Below, one piece after another: positions 1 to 10,819 of a DNA stretch of 37,354 nucleotides. Position 1 is the first letter of the stretch; every line of letters starts with the position of its first letter. Made by a program: the position numbers and the translations under genes. This DNA is from Nitrosomonas sp. Its GTDB lineage: Bacteria > Pseudomonadota > Gammaproteobacteria > Burkholderiales > Nitrosomonadaceae. Under the pieces are notes generated by a model. That model was not told where the DNA came from. It ran no database searches and saw nothing but the letters and a program-made list of their open reading frames with translations. The stretch spans positions 1 to 37,354 of the forward strand of contig SSFW01000062.1 in the NCBI GenBank assembly GCA_008015595.1. The letters are read 5' to 3'.

Positions 1-389
1 ATATTATAGTTACCTCTCCCATCAAAACCTTTACCAGATATACCTCTGAAATCTCTAATTCTTGGAATAGCAACATTTATCAATCGATCCAAGAATTCAA
101 ACATTCGTTTACCTCGCATTGTAACCATGCATCCAATTGGATAACCCATTCTCACTTTAAACGTTGCTATCGATTTTTTTGCTCGTGTTGTGAAAGGTTT
201 TTGTCCAGTAATTTTCTCTAAGTCACTTAAAGCATTCTCAAGTATTTTCTTATCAGCCGTTGCTTCTCCTACACCCATATTAATTGTAACTTTCTGAATC
301 CTGGGAACTTCCATGACCGATTTATAATCAAACATTTTGATCATCTCAGATTTTACAGTTGAATTATAAAACTCATATAATCTTGTCAT
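1..389 (-). CDS. rplE: 50S ribosomal protein L5 (partial)
   Basis: Large-subunit protein that binds 5S rRNA in the central protuberance. The ATG is at 387-389 and the frame stays open to the window edge, so about 129 N-terminal residues are visible of the roughly 179 usual for bacterial L5. The protein begins [10 protein letters not shown] and contains the family stretches [18 protein letters not shown] and [17 protein letters not shown], then [13 protein letters not shown] and RIRDFRG. It follows rplX by 20 bases in the same transcript, the normal spc order. The C-terminus lies outside the window. Confidence 0.96.
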   Translation of the reverse strand, partial: MTRLYEFYNSTVKSEMIKMFDYKSVMEVPRIQKVTINMGVGEATADKKILENALSDLEKITGQKPFTTRAKKSIATFKVRMGYPIGCMVTMRGKRMFEFLDRLINVAIPRIRDFRGISGKGFDGRGNYN

Positions 390-409
390 TATCGATTATC
401 CTTACCAAT

Positions 410-730
410 TTACTTACTTGTAACTGGTTCACCAGTAGATTTATAATATCTAATTTTTTTATTGTCGTCAGAAATACGAAATCCTATCCGATCTGCTTTT
501 TTTGTGCTTGCATTATAGATTGCCACATTTGAAATATGTATTGGCTTCTCAAATCCAATTATTCCGCCAATTACTCCTTTATTTGGATCCGGCTTGACAT
601 GCTTTTTAACGATGTTTACACCTTGAATTAATACTTGATCAGCATTCTCAAACTGTTTAACTGTGGCTATTTTTCCTTTATCTTTTCCAGTAAGAATAAT
701 AACCTCATCACCACATTTTATTTTTTTCAT
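410..730 (-). CDS. rplX: 50S ribosomal protein L24
   Basis: Assembly-initiator protein of the large subunit, 106 residues, a normal length. The N-terminus carries the KOW motif (GDEVIILTGKDKGKIATV, about residues 7-24), followed by the conserved GVNIVKKHVKP segment and the late RIGFRI segment that identify L24. It lies 18 bases downstream of rplN and 20 bases upstream of rplE, consistent with one polycistronic message. Confidence 0.97.
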   Translation of the reverse strand: MKKIKCGDEVIILTGKDKGKIATVKQFENADQVLIQGVNIVKKHVKPDPNKGVIGGIIGFEKPIHISNVAIYNASTKKADRIGFRISDDNKKIRYYKSTGEPVTSK

Positions 731-748
731 TTCATAAAACTCTTTGCT

Positions 749-1117
749 TTAAATTACTTCAGGGGCTAGTGATATTATTTTCATGAAATTAGTTGTTCTT
801 AATTCCCTGGTTACCGGTCCAAAAATTCTTGTCCCAATAGGTTCATGTTTGTTATTTAAAATTACAGCTGCATTACCATCAAATTTAACTAAAGATCCAT
901 CACTACGTCTTACGCCTTTAGCAGTTCTAACTATAACCGCATTATATACTTCACCTTTCTTGACTTTCCCACGAGGTAAAGCTTCTTTAATGGCAACTTT
1001 AATGACATCTCCTATTGAAGCATATTTTCTCTTTGATCCACCTAAAACTTTAATACACATCACTAGCTTAGCACCTGTATTATCAGCTACTTTAAGAATA
1101 GTTTGCGTTTGGATCAT
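749..1117 (-). CDS. rplN: 50S ribosomal protein L14
   Basis: Large-subunit protein at the subunit interface, 122 residues, the standard bacterial length. It starts [20 protein letters not shown], the L14 signature, and ends in the conserved GPVTREL...[12 protein letters not shown]. It is first of the spc-type block after rpsQ, with a 56-base spacer. No clear promoter was seen in that spacer, so read-through from the upstream S10 genes is likely. Confidence 0.98.
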   Translation of the reverse strand: MIQTQTILKVADNTGAKLVMCIKVLGGSKRKYASIGDVIKVAIKEALPRGKVKKGEVYNAVIVRTAKGVRRSDGSLVKFDGNAAVILNNKHEPIGTRIFGPVTRELRTTNFMKIISLAPEVI

Positions 1118-1173
1118 TTTCTTTCATTTCCTATGTTATAGTAATATCGTATTGATATTTATAGTAATTTTTA

Positions 1174-1431
1174 TTATTTTCTAGCTATTAAGTTAATTAC
1201 TCGCCAACTTTTAGTTTTAGATATTGGTTTTGTTTCTTGTATTGTAACAAGATCATCTACCTGATATTCATTATTCTCATCATGCGCATGGATTTTATTT
1301 GTTCGTATGATTGTCTTTCCAATCAAATGATGACGAATTTTTCTCTCAATAAGTATAGTTATAGTTTTATCTCTTTTATCACTGACCACTTTACCAATTA
1401 ATTTTGGAGCATTACTATCATTAGTATTCAT
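1174..1431 (-). CDS. rpsQ: 30S ribosomal protein S17
   Basis: Primary 16S rRNA-binding protein, 85 residues, an OB-fold of usual length. Visible family features are LIGKVVSDKRDKTITILIER near the N-terminus and NEYQVDDLVTIQETKPISKTKSWRV in the C-terminal half. It lies 18 bases downstream of rpmC and upstream of rplN, the canonical S10 to spc junction. Confidence 0.97.
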   Translation of the reverse strand: MNTNDSNAPKLIGKVVSDKRDKTITILIERKIRHHLIGKTIIRTNKIHAHDENNEYQVDDLVTIQETKPISKTKSWRVINLIARK

Positions 1432-1449
1432 CTATATTATTAACCTATT

Positions 1450-1626
1450 CTATCTAGTTTGTAATCTAGTTTTAATTCTTGCTATTTCTCTACGAGATAG
1501 TTTTAATTTAGAATGATCTTTTAACTGCTGAGTTGTTTTCTGTATTCGTAATTTAAAATTAATAACTAATGCTGAAGTTAACAAATCACTTAATTCATCT
1601 CTATTTTGTATATTTCTTTGATTCAT
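1450..1626 (-). CDS. rpmC: 50S ribosomal protein L29
   Basis: Short gene of 58 codons between rplP and rpsQ, read from the ATG at 1624-1626 to the TAG at 1450-1452. The product is a small, mostly helical protein beside the exit tunnel. It shows the L29 pattern: DELSDLLTSAL, then INFKLRIQKTTQQL, then LSRREIARIKTRL near the C-terminus. The N-terminus (MNQRNIQNRDELS) differs from the usual MK-x-x-ELR start, so the family is recognised mainly by the second helix and by position. The gaps of 6 bases to rplP and 18 bases to rpsQ fit the operon. Confidence 0.9.
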   Translation of the reverse strand: MNQRNIQNRDELSDLLTSALVINFKLRIQKTTQQLKDHSKLKLSRREIARIKTRLQTR

Positions 1627-1632
1627 ATAAAA

Positions 1633-2049
1633 TTAAGCTCCAATATGCCTAACAATAAATGTAGTTTGTACCGGCAATTTCGCAGCCGCTAATCGAAAAG
1701 CTTCTTTTGCTAGCGCTTCATTAACGCCATCCATTTCATAAAGCATTTTTCCAGGCTGTATCTCAGATACATAATATTCAGGGTTTCCTTTACCTTTCCC
1801 CATTCTGACTTCTGCAGGCTTCTTTGAAATAGGCTTATCTGGAAAAATTCTTATCCAAATTCTTCCACCTCTTTTAATATGTCGACTAATTGCTCTCCTT
1901 GCCGCTTCGATCTGCCTCGACGTGATTCTTCCACGACTGACTGCCTTAAGACCATACTCTCCAAAGCTAATTTTATTACCGCGACAAGCGACACCTTTGT
2001 TACGACCTTTATGCTGCTTACGATATTTGGTTCTAGCTGGCTGCAACAT
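1633..2049 (-). CDS. rplP: 50S ribosomal protein L16
   Basis: Large-subunit protein near the A site and peptidyl-transferase region, 138 residues. It starts [17 protein letters not shown], the typical L16 N-terminus, and contains the conserved [17 protein letters not shown] and [20 protein letters not shown] segments and [12 protein letters not shown]. The gene sits between rpsC and rpmC as in other bacteria. Confidence 0.98.
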   Translation of the reverse strand: MLQPARTKYRKQHKGRNKGVACRGNKISFGEYGLKAVSRGRITSRQIEAARRAISRHIKRGGRIWIRIFPDKPISKKPAEVRMGKGKGNPEYYVSEIQPGKMLYEMDGVNEALAKEAFRLAAAKLPVQTTFIVRHIGA

Positions 2050-2108
2050 ACTTTACTTATCCCATTTTAGCAATTACACTATTTATCTTGTTTTTTTACT
2101 GCTATACA

Positions 2109-2783
2109 TTATGAAATTGATTGTTTGCTATTTAATTCATTTTCTATAAATTTAGTTTGTAGTGACGATCCTTTATAGATCCAAACTTTAATTCCAATTA
2201 TGCCATAAGTAGTTTTAGCTTCCGATGTTGCGTAATCGAGATCAGCACGTAAAGTATGCAATGGAACACGTCCTTCCCTATACCATTCAGTACGCGCTAT
2301 TTCTATACCATTTAATCTACCAGAGCTCATAATTTTTATTCCTATCGCCCCAACTCTCATAGCATTTTGAATAGCCCTCTTCATAGCTCTTCTAAACATT
2401 ACACGTTTTTCAAGCTGCTGCGCGATATTATCGGCGATTAACTGGGAATCTAATTCGGGTTTTCTAATTTCTTCTATATTAAGATGTACAGGTATGCGCA
2501 TCAATCTCTCTAACTCTGAGCGCAACATTTCAATATCCTCACCTTTTTTACCAATAATCAGACCGGGCCTAGAGCTCAGAATAGTTATTCTAGCATTTTT
2601 TGCTGGTCGTTCTATTATTACTTTGCTTACTGAAGCATGATGTAATTTCTTCTTTATCAACTTTCTTATTTTAATATCTTCTGTCAATAAAGACGGAAAG
2701 TTTTTATCATTAGCATACCAACGTGATATCCAATTTCTTTGTAGCGATAATCTAAATCCAATAGGATTAATTTTTTGTCCCAT
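2109..2783 (-). CDS. rpsC: 30S ribosomal protein S3
   Basis: Small-subunit head protein, 224 residues, that lines the mRNA entry channel. It starts [20 protein letters not shown], the S3 signature. A type II KH domain follows with its GxxG-type loop ([11 protein letters not shown], about residues 74-84), and the C-terminal domain holds [20 protein letters not shown]. It follows rplV by 14 bases. Confidence 0.98.
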   Translation of the reverse strand: MGQKINPIGFRLSLQRNWISRWYANDKNFPSLLTEDIKIRKLIKKKLHHASVSKVIIERPAKNARITILSSRPGLIIGKKGEDIEMLRSELERLMRIPVHLNIEEIRKPELDSQLIADNIAQQLEKRVMFRRAMKRAIQNAMRVGAIGIKIMSSGRLNGIEIARTEWYREGRVPLHTLRADLDYATSEAKTTYGIIGIKVWIYKGSSLQTKFIENELNSKQSIS

Positions 2784-2797
2784 ATTTAAATCCTCGT

Positions 2798-3133
2798 TTA
2801 TACCTTATCGCGTACTGTAAGAAAAATATTACTTGTTGGTTTCATCAATCTATTTCCTCTTCCCTTAGCTCGCGCCCGGACACGCTTTAATAATGAGCCT
2901 CTTTCCACATAAATTGCAGATACATATAAATCATCAATATCAGCACCTTCATTATGCTCAGCATTCGCTATAGCAGACTCCAGTAATTTTTTTATTAATT
3001 TAGCAGCTTTCTTGGAACTAAAATTCAAAAGTGTTACTGCTTTCGATACTTTTAAACCCCTTATCTGATCCGCAACTAATCGCCCTTTTATCTCAGATAG
3101 TCGAGTACGTGTTAATACTGCCGTAGTCTGCAT
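2798..3133 (-). CDS. rplV: 50S ribosomal protein L22
   Basis: Large-subunit protein whose extended hairpin reaches into the exit tunnel, 111 residues, a usual length. Conserved stretches are the N-terminal helix region ([19 protein letters not shown]), AIANAEHN, and the tunnel hairpin ([18 protein letters not shown], about residues 82-99). No deletion is evident in the hairpin. It lies 16 bases downstream of rpsS. Confidence 0.97.
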   Translation of the reverse strand: MQTTAVLTRTRLSEIKGRLVADQIRGLKVSKAVTLLNFSSKKAAKLIKKLLESAIANAEHNEGADIDDLYVSAIYVERGSLLKRVRARAKGRGNRLMKPTSNIFLTVRDKV

Positions 3134-3149
3134 AAGAACATCCTATATT

Positions 3150-3434
3150 TTATTTCTTAGTACTTGTTGCTTTTCTATCTCCAGAATGACCCTTAAAGTT
3201 TCTGGTATGTGAAAATTCACCAAGCTTGTGGCCAACCATATTTTCAGTTACAAAAACAGGAATATGTTGCTTGCCATTATGAACAGCAAAAGTTAAACCT
3301 ATAAAGTCAGGCAATATAGTCGATCTCCTTGACCAAGTTTTGATAGGTTTTTTATCATTTAATGCAATTACTTTTCTTACTTTCTCTACTAGATGCAGAT
3401 CAGCAAATGGTCCTTTTTTAACAGATCTAGCCAT
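3150..3434 (-). CDS. rpsS: 30S ribosomal protein S19
   Basis: Small-subunit head protein that contacts S13 and the A-site region, 94 residues. It starts [15 protein letters not shown] and contains [15 protein letters not shown] and [19 protein letters not shown], all diagnostic of S19. It lies 8 bases downstream of rplB in the S10 order. Confidence 0.98.
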   Translation of the reverse strand: MARSVKKGPFADLHLVEKVRKVIALNDKKPIKTWSRRSTILPDFIGLTFAVHNGKQHIPVFVTENMVGHKLGEFSHTRNFKGHSGDRKATSTKK

Positions 3435-3442
3435 ATAACTAT

Positions 3443-4276
3443 TTATCCTTTTTTAGCATACCTTCTTCTAAGTATCATAGAATCAGTTAGTTTATTCTTT
3501 CTTGTCCGATAACCTTTAGCTGGAACACCCCAAGGACTGACCGGATGCCTGCCAGCAGCAGTTTTACCTTCACCGCCACCATGCGGATGATCAATTGGAT
3601 TCATTGCGACCCCTCTGACAGTGGGACGTATTCCCTTCCAACGTTGTACTCCAGCCTTACCTATCGATTCCAGATTATGCTCTTCGTTACCTACCTCACC
3701 TATAGTTGCTCTACAATTAACGTGAATTCGACGAATCTCGCCCGAGCGTAAACGAATTTGTGCATAATTTCCTTCTTTAGCAAGAATTTGAGCAGAAGAT
3801 CCAGCAGATCTAGCCAATTGTGCACCCTTACCAGGTTTTATTTCAATACAATGAACAGTGCTGCCTACTGGAATATTAGCAAGTGAAGTACAGTTACCAA
3901 TCTTGATCGATACTTGCAAACCACTAACTAAAATATCGCCCTTGGTTACACCTTTTGGGGCTATTATGTACCGACGCTCTCCATCACTATAACATAAGAG
4001 CGCTATATTCGCGCTACGGTTAGGATCATATTCTAACCGTTCTATTCTTGCTTCTATGCTATCTTTATTGCGAATAAAATCAATCAACCGATAGCGTTGT
4101 TTATGGCCACCACCTTTATGCCGCGTCGTTATTCTTCCGGTATTATTTCTGCCAGCCGTACGAAATTTTTTCTCAGTTAATGGATGATACGGATCACCAT
4201 CATGCAATTGATTATTTTTATTGCGAACTACGGCTCTCAAACCAGGTGATGTCGGTTTTATTTTAATTAACGCCAT
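3443..4276 (-). CDS. rplB: 50S ribosomal protein L2
   Basis: Primary 23S rRNA-binding protein needed for subunit association and the peptidyl-transferase centre, 277 residues. The N-terminal domain has the [20 protein letters not shown] stretch. The C-terminal SH3-like domain carries [14 protein letters not shown], with the histidine region known to matter for activity, and the end is [11 protein letters not shown]. It is nearly contiguous with rplW (1-base gap). Confidence 0.98.
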   Translation of the reverse strand: MALIKIKPTSPGLRAVVRNKNNQLHDGDPYHPLTEKKFRTAGRNNTGRITTRHKGGGHKQRYRLIDFIRNKDSIEARIERLEYDPNRSANIALLCYSDGERRYIIAPKGVTKGDILVSGLQVSIKIGNCTSLANIPVGSTVHCIEIKPGKGAQLARSAGSSAQILAKEGNYAQIRLRSGEIRRIHVNCRATIGEVGNEEHNLESIGKAGVQRWKGIRPTVRGVAMNPIDHPHGGGEGKTAAGRHPVSPWGVPAKGYRTRKNKLTDSMILRRRYAKKG

Positions 4277-4277
4277 T

Positions 4278-4610
4278 TTATTTTTCCGAAAGTTTTATGT
4301 CAGTATAATTTAAATTTTGACCTTGTTTTACAGACACATAAGCTTTCTTATAGTCTGGTCGCTTCCCTAAAAATCGACCGAATCGCTTATTTTTCCCTTT
4401 AATATTAATCGTATTCACACCAATAACACTAATATTTTCTGCTTTCCAGATATATTCTATTGCTGCTTTTATTTCTGCCTTACCTGCATCGTTTTTAACT
4501 TTAAACAAGTATTGATTATTTTTTTCTGATATTAAAGTTGCCTTCTCTGTTATCAATGGTTGCAAAATAATATTCAAGGCACGCTCAGGTGTTATTTTTA
4601 TAATTTTCAC
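4278..4610 (-). CDS. rplW: 50S ribosomal protein L23 (GTG start)
   Basis: Exit-tunnel rim protein that docks trigger factor and SRP, 110 residues. It contains [24 protein letters not shown], the L23 signature, and the [18 protein letters not shown] loop. The start codon is GTG at 4608-4610, overlapping the TGA of rplD (bases 4607-4609) as GTGA, which suggests translational coupling to L4. The N-terminus ([13 protein letters not shown]) is a few residues longer than in E. coli. Confidence 0.96.
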   Translation of the reverse strand: MKIIKITPERALNIILQPLITEKATLISEKNNQYLFKVKNDAGKAEIKAAIEYIWKAENISVIGVNTINIKGKNKRFGRFLGKRPDYKKAYVSVKQGQNLNYTDIKLSEK

Positions 4611-5227
4611 GCTAATAATTCCTCAAATTTATCGACTGCCTGAAGGCTGATCAATACTTTTTTATGCTTAAGAAGACCTACTGGAGCCGCATGAAGTTTA
4701 TCTGTAATCGTAATTGTAGGTATATTTCTCGTTGATAAATATAGATTATCATCAATATCTTCAGTGATAATGAGTAAATCATTATTCAAATTAACAGATT
4801 CCAACATAGCTACAAAATCTTTTGTTTTTGAATTAGTTAAAGCGAATTTATCAAATACACATAGTTTATCTTCACTATATATTCGAGATAGAATTACGCT
4901 AATTCCTTTCCGATACATTTTTTTATTTATCTTTTGCGTGAAATTCTCGCTGGGTAAATTAGGAAATATTCTTCCCCCACCTTTCCTTATTGGATTTGAC
5001 CCTGTTCCGGATCGAGCTCTTCCAGTTCCTTTCTGCTTCCATAGCTTATGCGTAGATTTTTGTACTTGTGATCTACTTTTCTGAGCTCGAGTACCACTTC
5101 TCGCATTTGCCATATAAGCAACTATTAGCTGATGAACAAGTGCTTCATTATACTCTTTACCAAATACTTGCTCTGGTATATTAACTCTTGTCGTTTTGCC
5201 ATCAGAGCTTATAAAATTTGCTTCCAC
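4607..5227 (-). CDS. rplD: 50S ribosomal protein L4
   Basis: Primary 23S rRNA-binding protein whose loop enters the exit tunnel, 206 residues. The extended loop is visible as KLWKQKGTGRARSGTGSNP (about residues 62-80), followed by GGGRIFPNLP and the globular C-terminal domain. In E. coli L4 also represses its own operon through an S10 leader. Only 70 bases separate tuf from rpsJ here, so that type of leader is not evident. Confidence 0.97.
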   Translation of the reverse strand: MEANFISSDGKTTRVNIPEQVFGKEYNEALVHQLIVAYMANARSGTRAQKSRSQVQKSTHKLWKQKGTGRARSGTGSNPIRKGGGRIFPNLPSENFTQKINKKMYRKGISVILSRIYSEDKLCVFDKFALTNSKTKDFVAMLESVNLNNDLLIITEDIDDNLYLSTRNIPTITITDKLHAAPVGLLKHKKVLISLQAVDKFEELLA

Positions 5228-5260
5228 TCTACACCTTTAATTTTTATGTAATAAATTTGA

Positions 5261-5914
5261 TTATGACTTAATTACTACACCTTTTACGCTCTTTTTTATA
5301 AATACAATGCTATTAGTGTGGCCAGGTATTGATCCTTTCACAAACAATAAACCTTTTTCATTATCTATTTTTAAAACTTCAAGATTTTGTACAGTACATC
5401 CCCCGCCCCCCAATCTTCCAGTCATTTTCTTCCCTGGAAAAACTCTTCCAGGATCTTGGGCCATACTTATAGAACCAGGAACTCGATGAGATTTAGAATT
5501 ACCATGACTAGCTCTGTTTGATGAGAAATTATGTTTCTTTATCGTTCCAGCATAGCCTTTCCCTATACTGTGACCCGTCACATCTATATTATCACCCACA
5601 GTGAACAAATTTGATTCTATTACTTCACCTAATTGATAATCTTTAACATCCTTGTCTATTAATCTAAACTCTTTGCTTTTCTGCCCGATTTCAATCTTTG
5701 CTTTTGTGAAATGACCAATCTTAGCTTTACTAACCCTATGTGTTTTTTGTGTCCCATAAGTTAGTTGTATTGCTGTATAGCCATCAACTTCCTTAGTTTT
5801 AATCTGCGATATTCGATTATTCGACACATCAATTAACGTTACCGGCAAACTATCGCCGCCATCAGTAAAAATTCTTGTCATACCCACTTTTTTACCGATT
5901 AATCCCATCTGCAT
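5261..5914 (-). CDS. rplC: 50S ribosomal protein L3
   Basis: Early-assembling 23S rRNA-binding protein, 217 residues, with a loop reaching the peptidyl-transferase centre. Signature segments are GLIGKKVGMTRIFTDGGDSLPVTLI at the N-terminus, then GHSIGKGYAGTIKKHNF and SHRVPGSISMAQDPGRVFPGKKM. Translation could begin at the first ATG or at the second (MGLIGK, two codons later). It is located between rpsJ and rplD as expected. Confidence 0.97.
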   Translation of the reverse strand: MQMGLIGKKVGMTRIFTDGGDSLPVTLIDVSNNRISQIKTKEVDGYTAIQLTYGTQKTHRVSKAKIGHFTKAKIEIGQKSKEFRLIDKDVKDYQLGEVIESNLFTVGDNIDVTGHSIGKGYAGTIKKHNFSSNRASHGNSKSHRVPGSISMAQDPGRVFPGKKMTGRLGGGGCTVQNLEVLKIDNEKGLLFVKGSIPGHTNSIVFIKKSVKGVVIKS

Positions 5915-5972
5915 TTATCTTCCTTTACTTTTTATAGTCGCTGTACTACTTTTACCTGATTGTTGAATTACT

Positions 5973-6278
5973 TTATTTAATTTCCACATCAACTCCAGCC
6001 GGCAAATCAAGCTTCATTAGTGCATCTACAGTTTTATCAGTAGGGTCAAGTATATCCATTAATCGCAAGTGTGTTCGTATTTCGAATTGATCTCGTGATG
6101 TTTTATTAACATGTGGAGACCTCAAAACATCAAAACGCTCAATTTTAGTTGGTAACGGTATTGGTCCTTTTACTACAGCTCCTGTACGTTTAGCTGTTTC
6201 AACTATTTCTATTGCTGACTTATCGATTAGGCGATAATCAAACGCCTTTAGACGAATTCTAATTTTTTGACTTTGCAT
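5973..6278 (-). CDS. rpsJ: 30S ribosomal protein S10
   Basis: Small-subunit head protein (also NusE in transcription antitermination), 101 residues against 103 in E. coli. It starts [19 protein letters not shown] and contains [22 protein letters not shown] and the conserved RTHLRLMDI segment, where the second R is part of the antitermination/ribosome surface. It follows tuf directly with a 70-base spacer and no evident promoter. Confidence 0.98.
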   Translation of the reverse strand: MQSQKIRIRLKAFDYRLIDKSAIEIVETAKRTGAVVKGPIPLPTKIERFDVLRSPHVNKTSRDQFEIRTHLRLMDILDPTDKTVDALMKLDLPAGVDVEIK

Positions 6279-6348
6279 ATGAATTCTCTTTACTTCAATT
6301 TTCTTATGTAGGCTATTGATAAATTTTTATTTAGATAATCAAAATAGA

Positions 6349-7539
6349 TTACTCAAATATTTTAGCGACAACACCAGCGCCAACAGTTCTACCCCCTTCA
6401 CGAATCGCAAACCGTAACCCCTCATCCATTGCGATCGGTGCAATTAAATTAACCGTTACTGAAATATTATCTCCTGGCATTACCATTTCCGTCCCAGATG
6501 GTAACTCTATTGATCCCGTAACGTCAGTTGTCCTAAAGTAGAATTGCGGACGGTATCCAGCAAAAAACGGCGTATGTCTACCACCTTCTTCTTTACTCAA
6601 AACATATATTTCAGCTGCAAACTTAGTATGCGGCAATATACTTCCAGGCTTAGCTAATACTTGCCCTCGTTCCACTTCCTCTCGCTTAGTACCTCTTAGC
6701 AAAATGCCCACATTGTCACCTGCCTGACCTTGATCAAGCAATTTCCTAAACATCTCTACGCCCGTACATACTGTTTTTAATGTCGGTTTCAATCCTACTA
6801 TCTCGATTTCATCACCAACCTTTACAATACCTCGCTCTACACGTCCCGTAACTACAGTGCCACGCCCAGATATCGAAAACACATCCTCTACCGGCATAAT
6901 AAACGCACCATCAATTGCTCGTTCCGGCTCAGGAATATAAGTATCCAAAGCTTCAGCCAATCTATGTATCGACGGCTCCCCTATTTCACTCTGATCTCCC
7001 TCAAGCGCCTTCAGTGCTGATCCTTTGATAATCGGTGTATCATCGCCAGGAAAATCATATTTTGATAGGAGTTCACGTATCTCCATTTCCACCAACTCTA
7101 TCAACTCAGCATCATCGACCATATCAGCTTTGTTCATATAGACAATGATGTAGGGCACTCCAACTTGCCTAGCCAACAAAATATGCTCGCGTGTTTGAGG
7201 CATCGGTCCATCAGCAGCCGATACAACCAAAATCGCGCCATCCATCTGCGCCGCCCCCGTGATCATATTTTTCACATAATCAGCATGCCCAGGACAGTCC
7301 ACATGCGCATAATGACGCTTCTCCGTCTCATATTCCACATGCGCCGTGTTAATCGTAATTCCTCGTGCGCGCTCTTCTGGCGCAGAATCAATTTGTGCAT
7401 ACGACTTGGCCTCACCACCAAACTTCTTCGATAACACTATCGTAATCGCCGCTGTCAACGTCGTCTTCCCATGATCAACGTGACCTATCGTCCCCACATT
7501 CACATGCGGCTTCAATCGCTCAAATTTACTCTTCGCCAT
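6349..7539 (-). CDS. tuf: Elongation factor Tu
   Basis: GTPase that delivers aminoacyl-tRNA to the ribosome, 396 residues, the usual length. The GTP-binding domain shows the P-loop GHVDHGKT (residues 19-26), the G2 region [22 protein letters not shown] (G3), NKAD (G4, in place of the commoner NKCD) and GSALKAL (G5). Domains 2 and 3 follow, with [18 protein letters not shown] and [10 protein letters not shown] at the end. It is the only tuf in this window. Many betaproteobacteria carry a second copy elsewhere, which cannot be judged here. Confidence 0.98.
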   Translation of the reverse strand: MAKSKFERLKPHVNVGTIGHVDHGKTTLTAAITIVLSKKFGGEAKSYAQIDSAPEERARGITINTAHVEYETEKRHYAHVDCPGHADYVKNMITGAAQMDGAILVVSAADGPMPQTREHILLARQVGVPYIIVYMNKADMVDDAELIELVEMEIRELLSKYDFPGDDTPIIKGSALKALEGDQSEIGEPSIHRLAEALDTYIPEPERAIDGAFIMPVEDVFSISGRGTVVTGRVERGIVKVGDEIEIVGLKPTLKTVCTGVEMFRKLLDQGQAGDNVGILLRGTKREEVERGQVLAKPGSILPHTKFAAEIYVLSKEEGGRHTPFFAGYRPQFYFRTTDVTGSIELPSGTEMVMPGDNISVTVNLIAPIAMDEGLRFAIREGGRTVGAGVVAKIFE

Positions 7540-7583
7540 AATTCAGTTCTACCCTATAATTTAATAATCTATGAAAATCAAAA

Positions 7584-9677
7584 TTATTTATTCTTATTAA
7601 TAATCGCCTCAGCCACACTTTTAGGCGCTTCAGAATAATGTTTAAATTCCATTGTATAAGTTGCCCTACCTTGTGTAGCAGATCTTAATACTGTCGAGTA
7701 TCCAAACATTTCAGCCAGAGGAACTTCAGCTTTAATAATTTTAAAACCAACTGTATCATCCATTCCTTGAATCATGCCACGTCTAGAAGACAAATCACCT
7801 ACCACGTTACCCATAAAGTCCGGGGGAGTTTCTACTTCGACTGACATAATCGGCTCCAAAAGAATCGGGGTTGCTTTTTTCATACCATCTTTAAATGCGA
7901 TTGAAGCCGCCATCTTAAAAGCATTCTCATTTGAATCCACATCATGATATGACCCATCAAACAACGCTATTTTTACATCCACCACGGGATAACCAGCCAA
8001 TACGCCATTAGTAAGAGAGTCTATCAATCCCTTCTCAACAGCAGGGATGTACTCTCTTGGCACCACCCCCCCCTTTATCTCATCAATAAATTGAAAACCC
8101 TTCCCTGCTTCATTTGGCTCCATTCTTAACCAAACATGGCCATACTGTCCTCGCCCGCCACTTTGCTTGATAAATTTACCCTCAATCTCTACTTTCTTTT
8201 TAATTGCTTCCCTATATGCCACTTGCGGAGCACCAACATTAGCCTCCACACTAAATTCCCTTTTCATACGATCTACAATAATTTCCAAATGGAGCTCACC
8301 CATTCCAGATATAATTGTCTGACCTGACTCCTCATCGGTTCTAACTCTAAACGAAGGATCTTCTTGTGCCAATCTATTAAGCGCTATGCCCATTTTCTCT
8401 TGATCGTTTTTTGTTTTTGGCTCAACCGCAACATGAATAACAGGCTCAGGAAAATCCATTCTTTCCAACGTTATTATATGCTCCGTATCACATAGTGTAT
8501 CGCCTGTGATTACTTCTTTCAAACCGACTGCAGCAGCAATGTCACCCGCACGCACTTCTTTTATCTCATCTCTTTGATTAGCATGCATTTGAAGCAATCG
8601 ACCAACTCTTTCTTTTTTCTGCTTAACTGAGTTATATACAGTATCACCAGAATTTACAACTCCCGAATAAACACGAAAGAAAATCAATTGCCCAACATAA
8701 GGATCAGTCGCTATCTTAAAAGCCAGACTAGAAAATGGCTCTTCATCACTTGCATGACGCTCATCCTTTTCTCCATTTGATTTTAATCCCTGTATTGCCG
8801 GCTTATCTAGCGGTGATGGTAAAAAATCGATTACCGCATCAAGCATTGCTTGAACGCCCTTATTCTTAAATGCCGAGCCGCAAAGCATGGGCACAATTTC
8901 GTTTGCAAGCGTCCTAATCCTTATTCCATTTTTTATGTCTTCCGCAGCCAATTCTCCACTTTCTAGATACTTATTCATTAGCTCTTCCGAAGCCTCTGCG
9001 GCAGACTCTATCATTGATTCTCTCGCAGCCTTTACAGAATCTAGCATATCCTCAGGAACATCACGCTCATCATATCTCATTCCTTGAGAGGTTTCATCCC
9101 AATAGATCGCCTTTAATTTTATTAAATCCACAATCCCTTCAAATTTATCCTCAGCACCAATTGGCAATTGAATCGGCACTGGCAACGCCTTAAGTCTCGA
9201 TTTAATTTGCTCCTGAACTCGATTAAAATTAGCACCCGATCGATCCATTTTATTTACAAACGCCAATCTTGGTACCTTATATTTATTTGCTTGACGCCAA
9301 ACCGTCTCTGTTTGCGGCTGAACCCCACCCACCGCACAAAAAACTGTACAAGCCCCATCCAAAACCCTTAGCGAACGCTCCACCTCAATTGTAAAATCTA
9401 CGTGACCAGGAGTGTCTATAATGTTGATGCGATGCTCTGGATAATTTTTGGCCATCCCGCTCCAAAAGCATGTCGTTGCTGCAGACGTAATCGTTATACC
9501 TCTTTCCTGCTCTTGCTCCATCCAATCCATAGTCGCAGCCCCATCATGCACCTCACCCAATTTGTGAGACACTCCGGTGTAAAACAAAACCCGCTCCGTA
9601 GTTGTTGTTTTTCCGGCATCTATATGAGCCATAATGCCAATATTACGATAACGCTCTATAGGTGTTTTTCTAGACAC
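7584..9677 (-). CDS. fusA: Elongation factor G
   Basis: GTPase that drives ribosomal translocation, and recycling together with RRF, 697 residues. Domain I has the P-loop AHIDAGKT (residues 17-24), [18 protein letters not shown] and NKMDRSGAN. Domain II/III boundaries and the domain IV stretch [12 protein letters not shown] are clear. The C-terminal domain V contains [15 protein letters not shown]. It lies between rpsG and tuf as in the canonical str operon. Confidence 0.98.
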   Translation of the reverse strand: MSRKTPIERYRNIGIMAHIDAGKTTTTERVLFYTGVSHKLGEVHDGAATMDWMEQEQERGITITSAATTCFWSGMAKNYPEHRINIIDTPGHVDFTIEVERSLRVLDGACTVFCAVGGVQPQTETVWRQANKYKVPRLAFVNKMDRSGANFNRVQEQIKSRLKALPVPIQLPIGAEDKFEGIVDLIKLKAIYWDETSQGMRYDERDVPEDMLDSVKAARESMIESAAEASEELMNKYLESGELAAEDIKNGIRIRTLANEIVPMLCGSAFKNKGVQAMLDAVIDFLPSPLDKPAIQGLKSNGEKDERHASDEEPFSSLAFKIATDPYVGQLIFFRVYSGVVNSGDTVYNSVKQKKERVGRLLQMHANQRDEIKEVRAGDIAAAVGLKEVITGDTLCDTEHIITLERMDFPEPVIHVAVEPKTKNDQEKMGIALNRLAQEDPSFRVRTDEESGQTIISGMGELHLEIIVDRMKREFSVEANVGAPQVAYREAIKKKVEIEGKFIKQSGGRGQYGHVWLRMEPNEAGKGFQFIDEIKGGVVPREYIPAVEKGLIDSLTNGVLAGYPVVDVKIALFDGSYHDVDSNENAFKMAASIAFKDGMKKATPILLEPIMSVEVETPPDFMGNVVGDLSSRRGMIQGMDDTVGFKIIKAEVPLAEMFGYSTVLRSATQGRATYTMEFKHYSEAPKSVAEAIINKNK

Positions 9678-9742
9678 ATTAAACCTTACTAACTTTAATT
9701 AAACTGAATTCTCTAGCGCTTTCTAAAAAATCTTAAAAACCT

Positions 9743-10213
9743 CTAGAATCGATAATGTGAGAATGCTTTATTTGACTCCGCCATGCGATGCACCTCTTCT
9801 CTTTTCTTTATTGCGCCGCCACGTCCCTCGGATGCCTCTATCAATTCTACAGCCAAACGCAAATCCATTGATTTCTCATTTCTTTTACGGGCAGCATCTC
9901 TAAGCCACCTCATAGCCAGCGCATTACGGCGCACCGATCTGACCTCAACTGGCACCTGATAATTTGCACCACCTACCCTACGACTTTTAACCTCAACAAT
10001 CGGTCTTATATTGCCTAATGCAATTGTAAAAACTTCTACAGGATTTTTACCCGTCTTTTTCTCTACTTGCGAAAGTGCACCATAAATAATTCTTTCAGCC
10101 ACAGACTTTTTGCCGCGAGTCATCAAAACATTCACAAATTTAGCCACTTCAATATTGCTATACTTTGGATCAGGCAAAATTTCTCGCTTTGGTATTTCTC
10201 TACGCCTTGACAT
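9743..10213 (-). CDS. rpsG: 30S ribosomal protein S7
   Basis: Primary 16S rRNA-binding protein organising the small-subunit head, 156 residues. It starts [18 protein letters not shown] and contains [33 protein letters not shown] and [19 protein letters not shown]. In E. coli S7 represses the str operon by binding between rpsL and rpsG. Here that spacer is 45 bases (10214-10258) and no obvious strong fold was recognised. Confidence 0.98.
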   Translation of the reverse strand: MSRRREIPKREILPDPKYSNIEVAKFVNVLMTRGKKSVAERIIYGALSQVEKKTGKNPVEVFTIALGNIRPIVEVKSRRVGGANYQVPVEVRSVRRNALAMRWLRDAARKRNEKSMDLRLAVELIEASEGRGGAIKKREEVHRMAESNKAFSHYRF

Positions 10214-10258
10214 TTACCTACCTTGAAAAAAATTCAAATAAAATCAACCAAATTCCGA

Positions 10259-10636
10259 CTAAGATACTTTAGGTTTTTTTGAACCATACTTAGATCGACC
10301 TTGCTTTCTATCTTTCACTCCCGCCGTATCCAGACTGCCGCGAACCGTATGATATCTTACACCAGGAAGATCCTTTACACGCCCACCCCGTATCAACACC
10401 ACAGAATGCTCTTGCAGATTATGACCTTCTCCACCAATATAGCTCGACACCTCGAAGCCATTTGTCAATCTCACTCTAGCAACTTTCCTCAAAGCAGAAT
10501 TTGGCTTTTTAGGTGTTGTTGTATATACACGTGTACACACACCCCTTTTTTGCGGGCAACTTTCCAAAGCGGGAACCTTACTCTTAACTCTTTTATCTTG
10601 CCGTGGCTTTCTAATTAATTGACTTGTTGTTGGCAT
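10259..10636 (-). CDS. rpsL: 30S ribosomal protein S12
   Basis: Decoding-centre protein, 125 residues. The conserved loop [18 protein letters not shown] is intact and keeps the lysine at residue 43. The second loop [13 protein letters not shown] keeps lysine 88. These are the residues whose substitution commonly gives streptomycin resistance, so the wild-type (sensitive) form is predicted. It is the first gene of the str cluster. The bases just before the ATG (AGATTATAAA) show no good Shine-Dalgarno sequence. Confidence 0.98.
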   Translation of the reverse strand: MPTTSQLIRKPRQDKRVKSKVPALESCPQKRGVCTRVYTTTPKKPNSALRKVARVRLTNGFEVSSYIGGEGHNLQEHSVVLIRGGRVKDLPGVRYHTVRGSLDTAGVKDRKQGRSKYGSKKPKVS

Positions 10637-10819
10637 TTTATAATCTATGACTTACATCTTTCATTTAACTTATTTAACTAGCTAGCTTGCTTAACTCGTA
10701 GCTTACTAGCCACATAATTTTCATAACGCATAATAATTGACCTAACTATACGCCAGGCCGATAAGCGCATATAGCCAGATACAAAAGATTGGGGATTCTA
10801 TGGGGTTTAAATCCATATG
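10637..10819 (-). other. Upstream region of the str operon
   Basis: This 183-base AT-rich spacer separates rpsL from the 3' end of the GH57 gene. Since rpoC is not upstream, the ribosomal cluster must either have its promoter here or be read from the glycogen genes. Several -10-like hexamers occur on the minus strand (for example TATAGT near 10745-10750), but none has a convincing -35. A repetitive stretch with GCTAG, TTAACT and AGCT words lies at about 10674-10712. No promoter is claimed. Confidence 0.3.

Noticed and set aside
783-1184. Open frame on the plus strand over rplN
   Set aside because: It is the antisense shadow of L14, with low-complexity hydrophobic translation and no family similarity.
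10674-10712. S7-type regulatory fold in front of rpsL
   Set aside because: The GCTAG and AGCT words give only short, interrupted pairing. E. coli S7 acts between rpsL and rpsG and not here.
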